Source of the DNA: JANOAR01 sp031411235
Lineage (GTDB): Bacteria; Verrucomicrobiota; Verrucomicrobiia; Verrucomicrobiales; Verrucomicrobiaceae
Reading direction: 5' to 3'
Assembly: GCA_031411235.1 (NCBI GenBank)
Contig: JANOAR010000127.1
Span: 1 to 6,385 of the forward strand
Length of the DNA: 6,385 nt
Every line of letters begins with the position of its first letter. The first letter of the stretch is position 1. Both the position numbers and the translations under genes were made by a program. Below the pieces are notes generated by a model. It saw only the letters and a program-made list of their open reading frames with translations, was not told where the DNA came from and ran no database searches. This document shows, piece after piece, positions 6,290-6,385 of the stretch.

Positions 6290-6385
6290 TCAGCCAACCA
6301 GTGTCCATTTTGATTCGTGGAGAGCATAAAGTCGGAGCTTGAGGAAGGCATAGTCGCGCAGGCCGTAGGTGGCGCAGAGCATGCC
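6290..6385 (-). mobile_element. Insertion sequence transposase, C-terminal fragment at window edge
   Basis: Reading leftward from the window edge, 31 codons end in TGA at 6290-6292. They contain ATYGLRDYAFLKLRLYALHE and finish SKWTLVG. This ending, with a 'YGxRDxxxFxLRLxALHE-(K/Y)-LVG' pattern, is what I recall at the C-terminus of DDE transposases in many bacteria, possibly ISL3-like; the exact family is not certain. The catalytic part lies beyond the window, so it cannot be said whether the element is whole. Its end should lie between about 6250 and 6290, just inside the broken endonuclease gene; no terminal inverted repeat or target duplication can be confirmed with one end only. Confidence 0.65.

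Overview
This is a GC-rich bacterial window. Several protein details suggest Verrucomicrobiota or a relative in the PVC/Bacteroidota neighbourhood: a Bacteroidetes/Chlorobi-like (type B) SdhB, few clear Shine-Dalgarno sequences, and a GC-rich tandem repeat between genes. That placement is an inference from sequence character, since no marker gene is present.

Layout. Positions 1-255 (+) hold the C-terminal 84 codons of fdhD, the formate dehydrogenase accessory sulfurtransferase. A possible 32-residue small ORF (252-350) starts inside the fdhD stop codon through an ATGA overlap. It is followed by a YidB/DUF937 family gene (382-897, +). A short convergent gap with a 7-bp perfect hairpin (907-926) separates these from a leftward block. 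In transcription order on the minus strand that block is an AraC-family regulator (3122-4018), the iron-sulfur subunit of succinate dehydrogenase/fumarate reductase (sdhB, 2256-3047) and a GT4 glycosyltransferase (965-2269), whose start overlaps the end of sdhB by 14 bp. No sdhA or sdhC is seen beside sdhB. A perfect 13-bp inverted repeat flanks the AraC gene: one arm lies upstream of the regulator's own start and the other between the regulator and sdhB.

A 622-bp divergent gap (4019-4640) holds an array of 21-bp units (about 4108-4338). It includes three identical 18-bp cores and several diverged units with A- and T-tracts in register. The rest of the gap has no recognised gene, although a coding-like stretch ends in a stop at 4579.

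The right end is the remains of a type II restriction-modification locus. An intact 501-residue N6-adenine methyltransferase (4641-6146, +) overlaps by 20 bp the start of a BsuBI/PstI-like restriction endonuclease. The endonuclease frame stops after 46 codons. Twenty-two bases later a transposase tail begins on the opposite strand (6290-6385). The simplest reading is that the nuclease was destroyed by a frameshift and/or insertion sequence, leaving an orphan methyltransferase. A palindrome and a possible leaderless promoter lie directly before the methyltransferase start.
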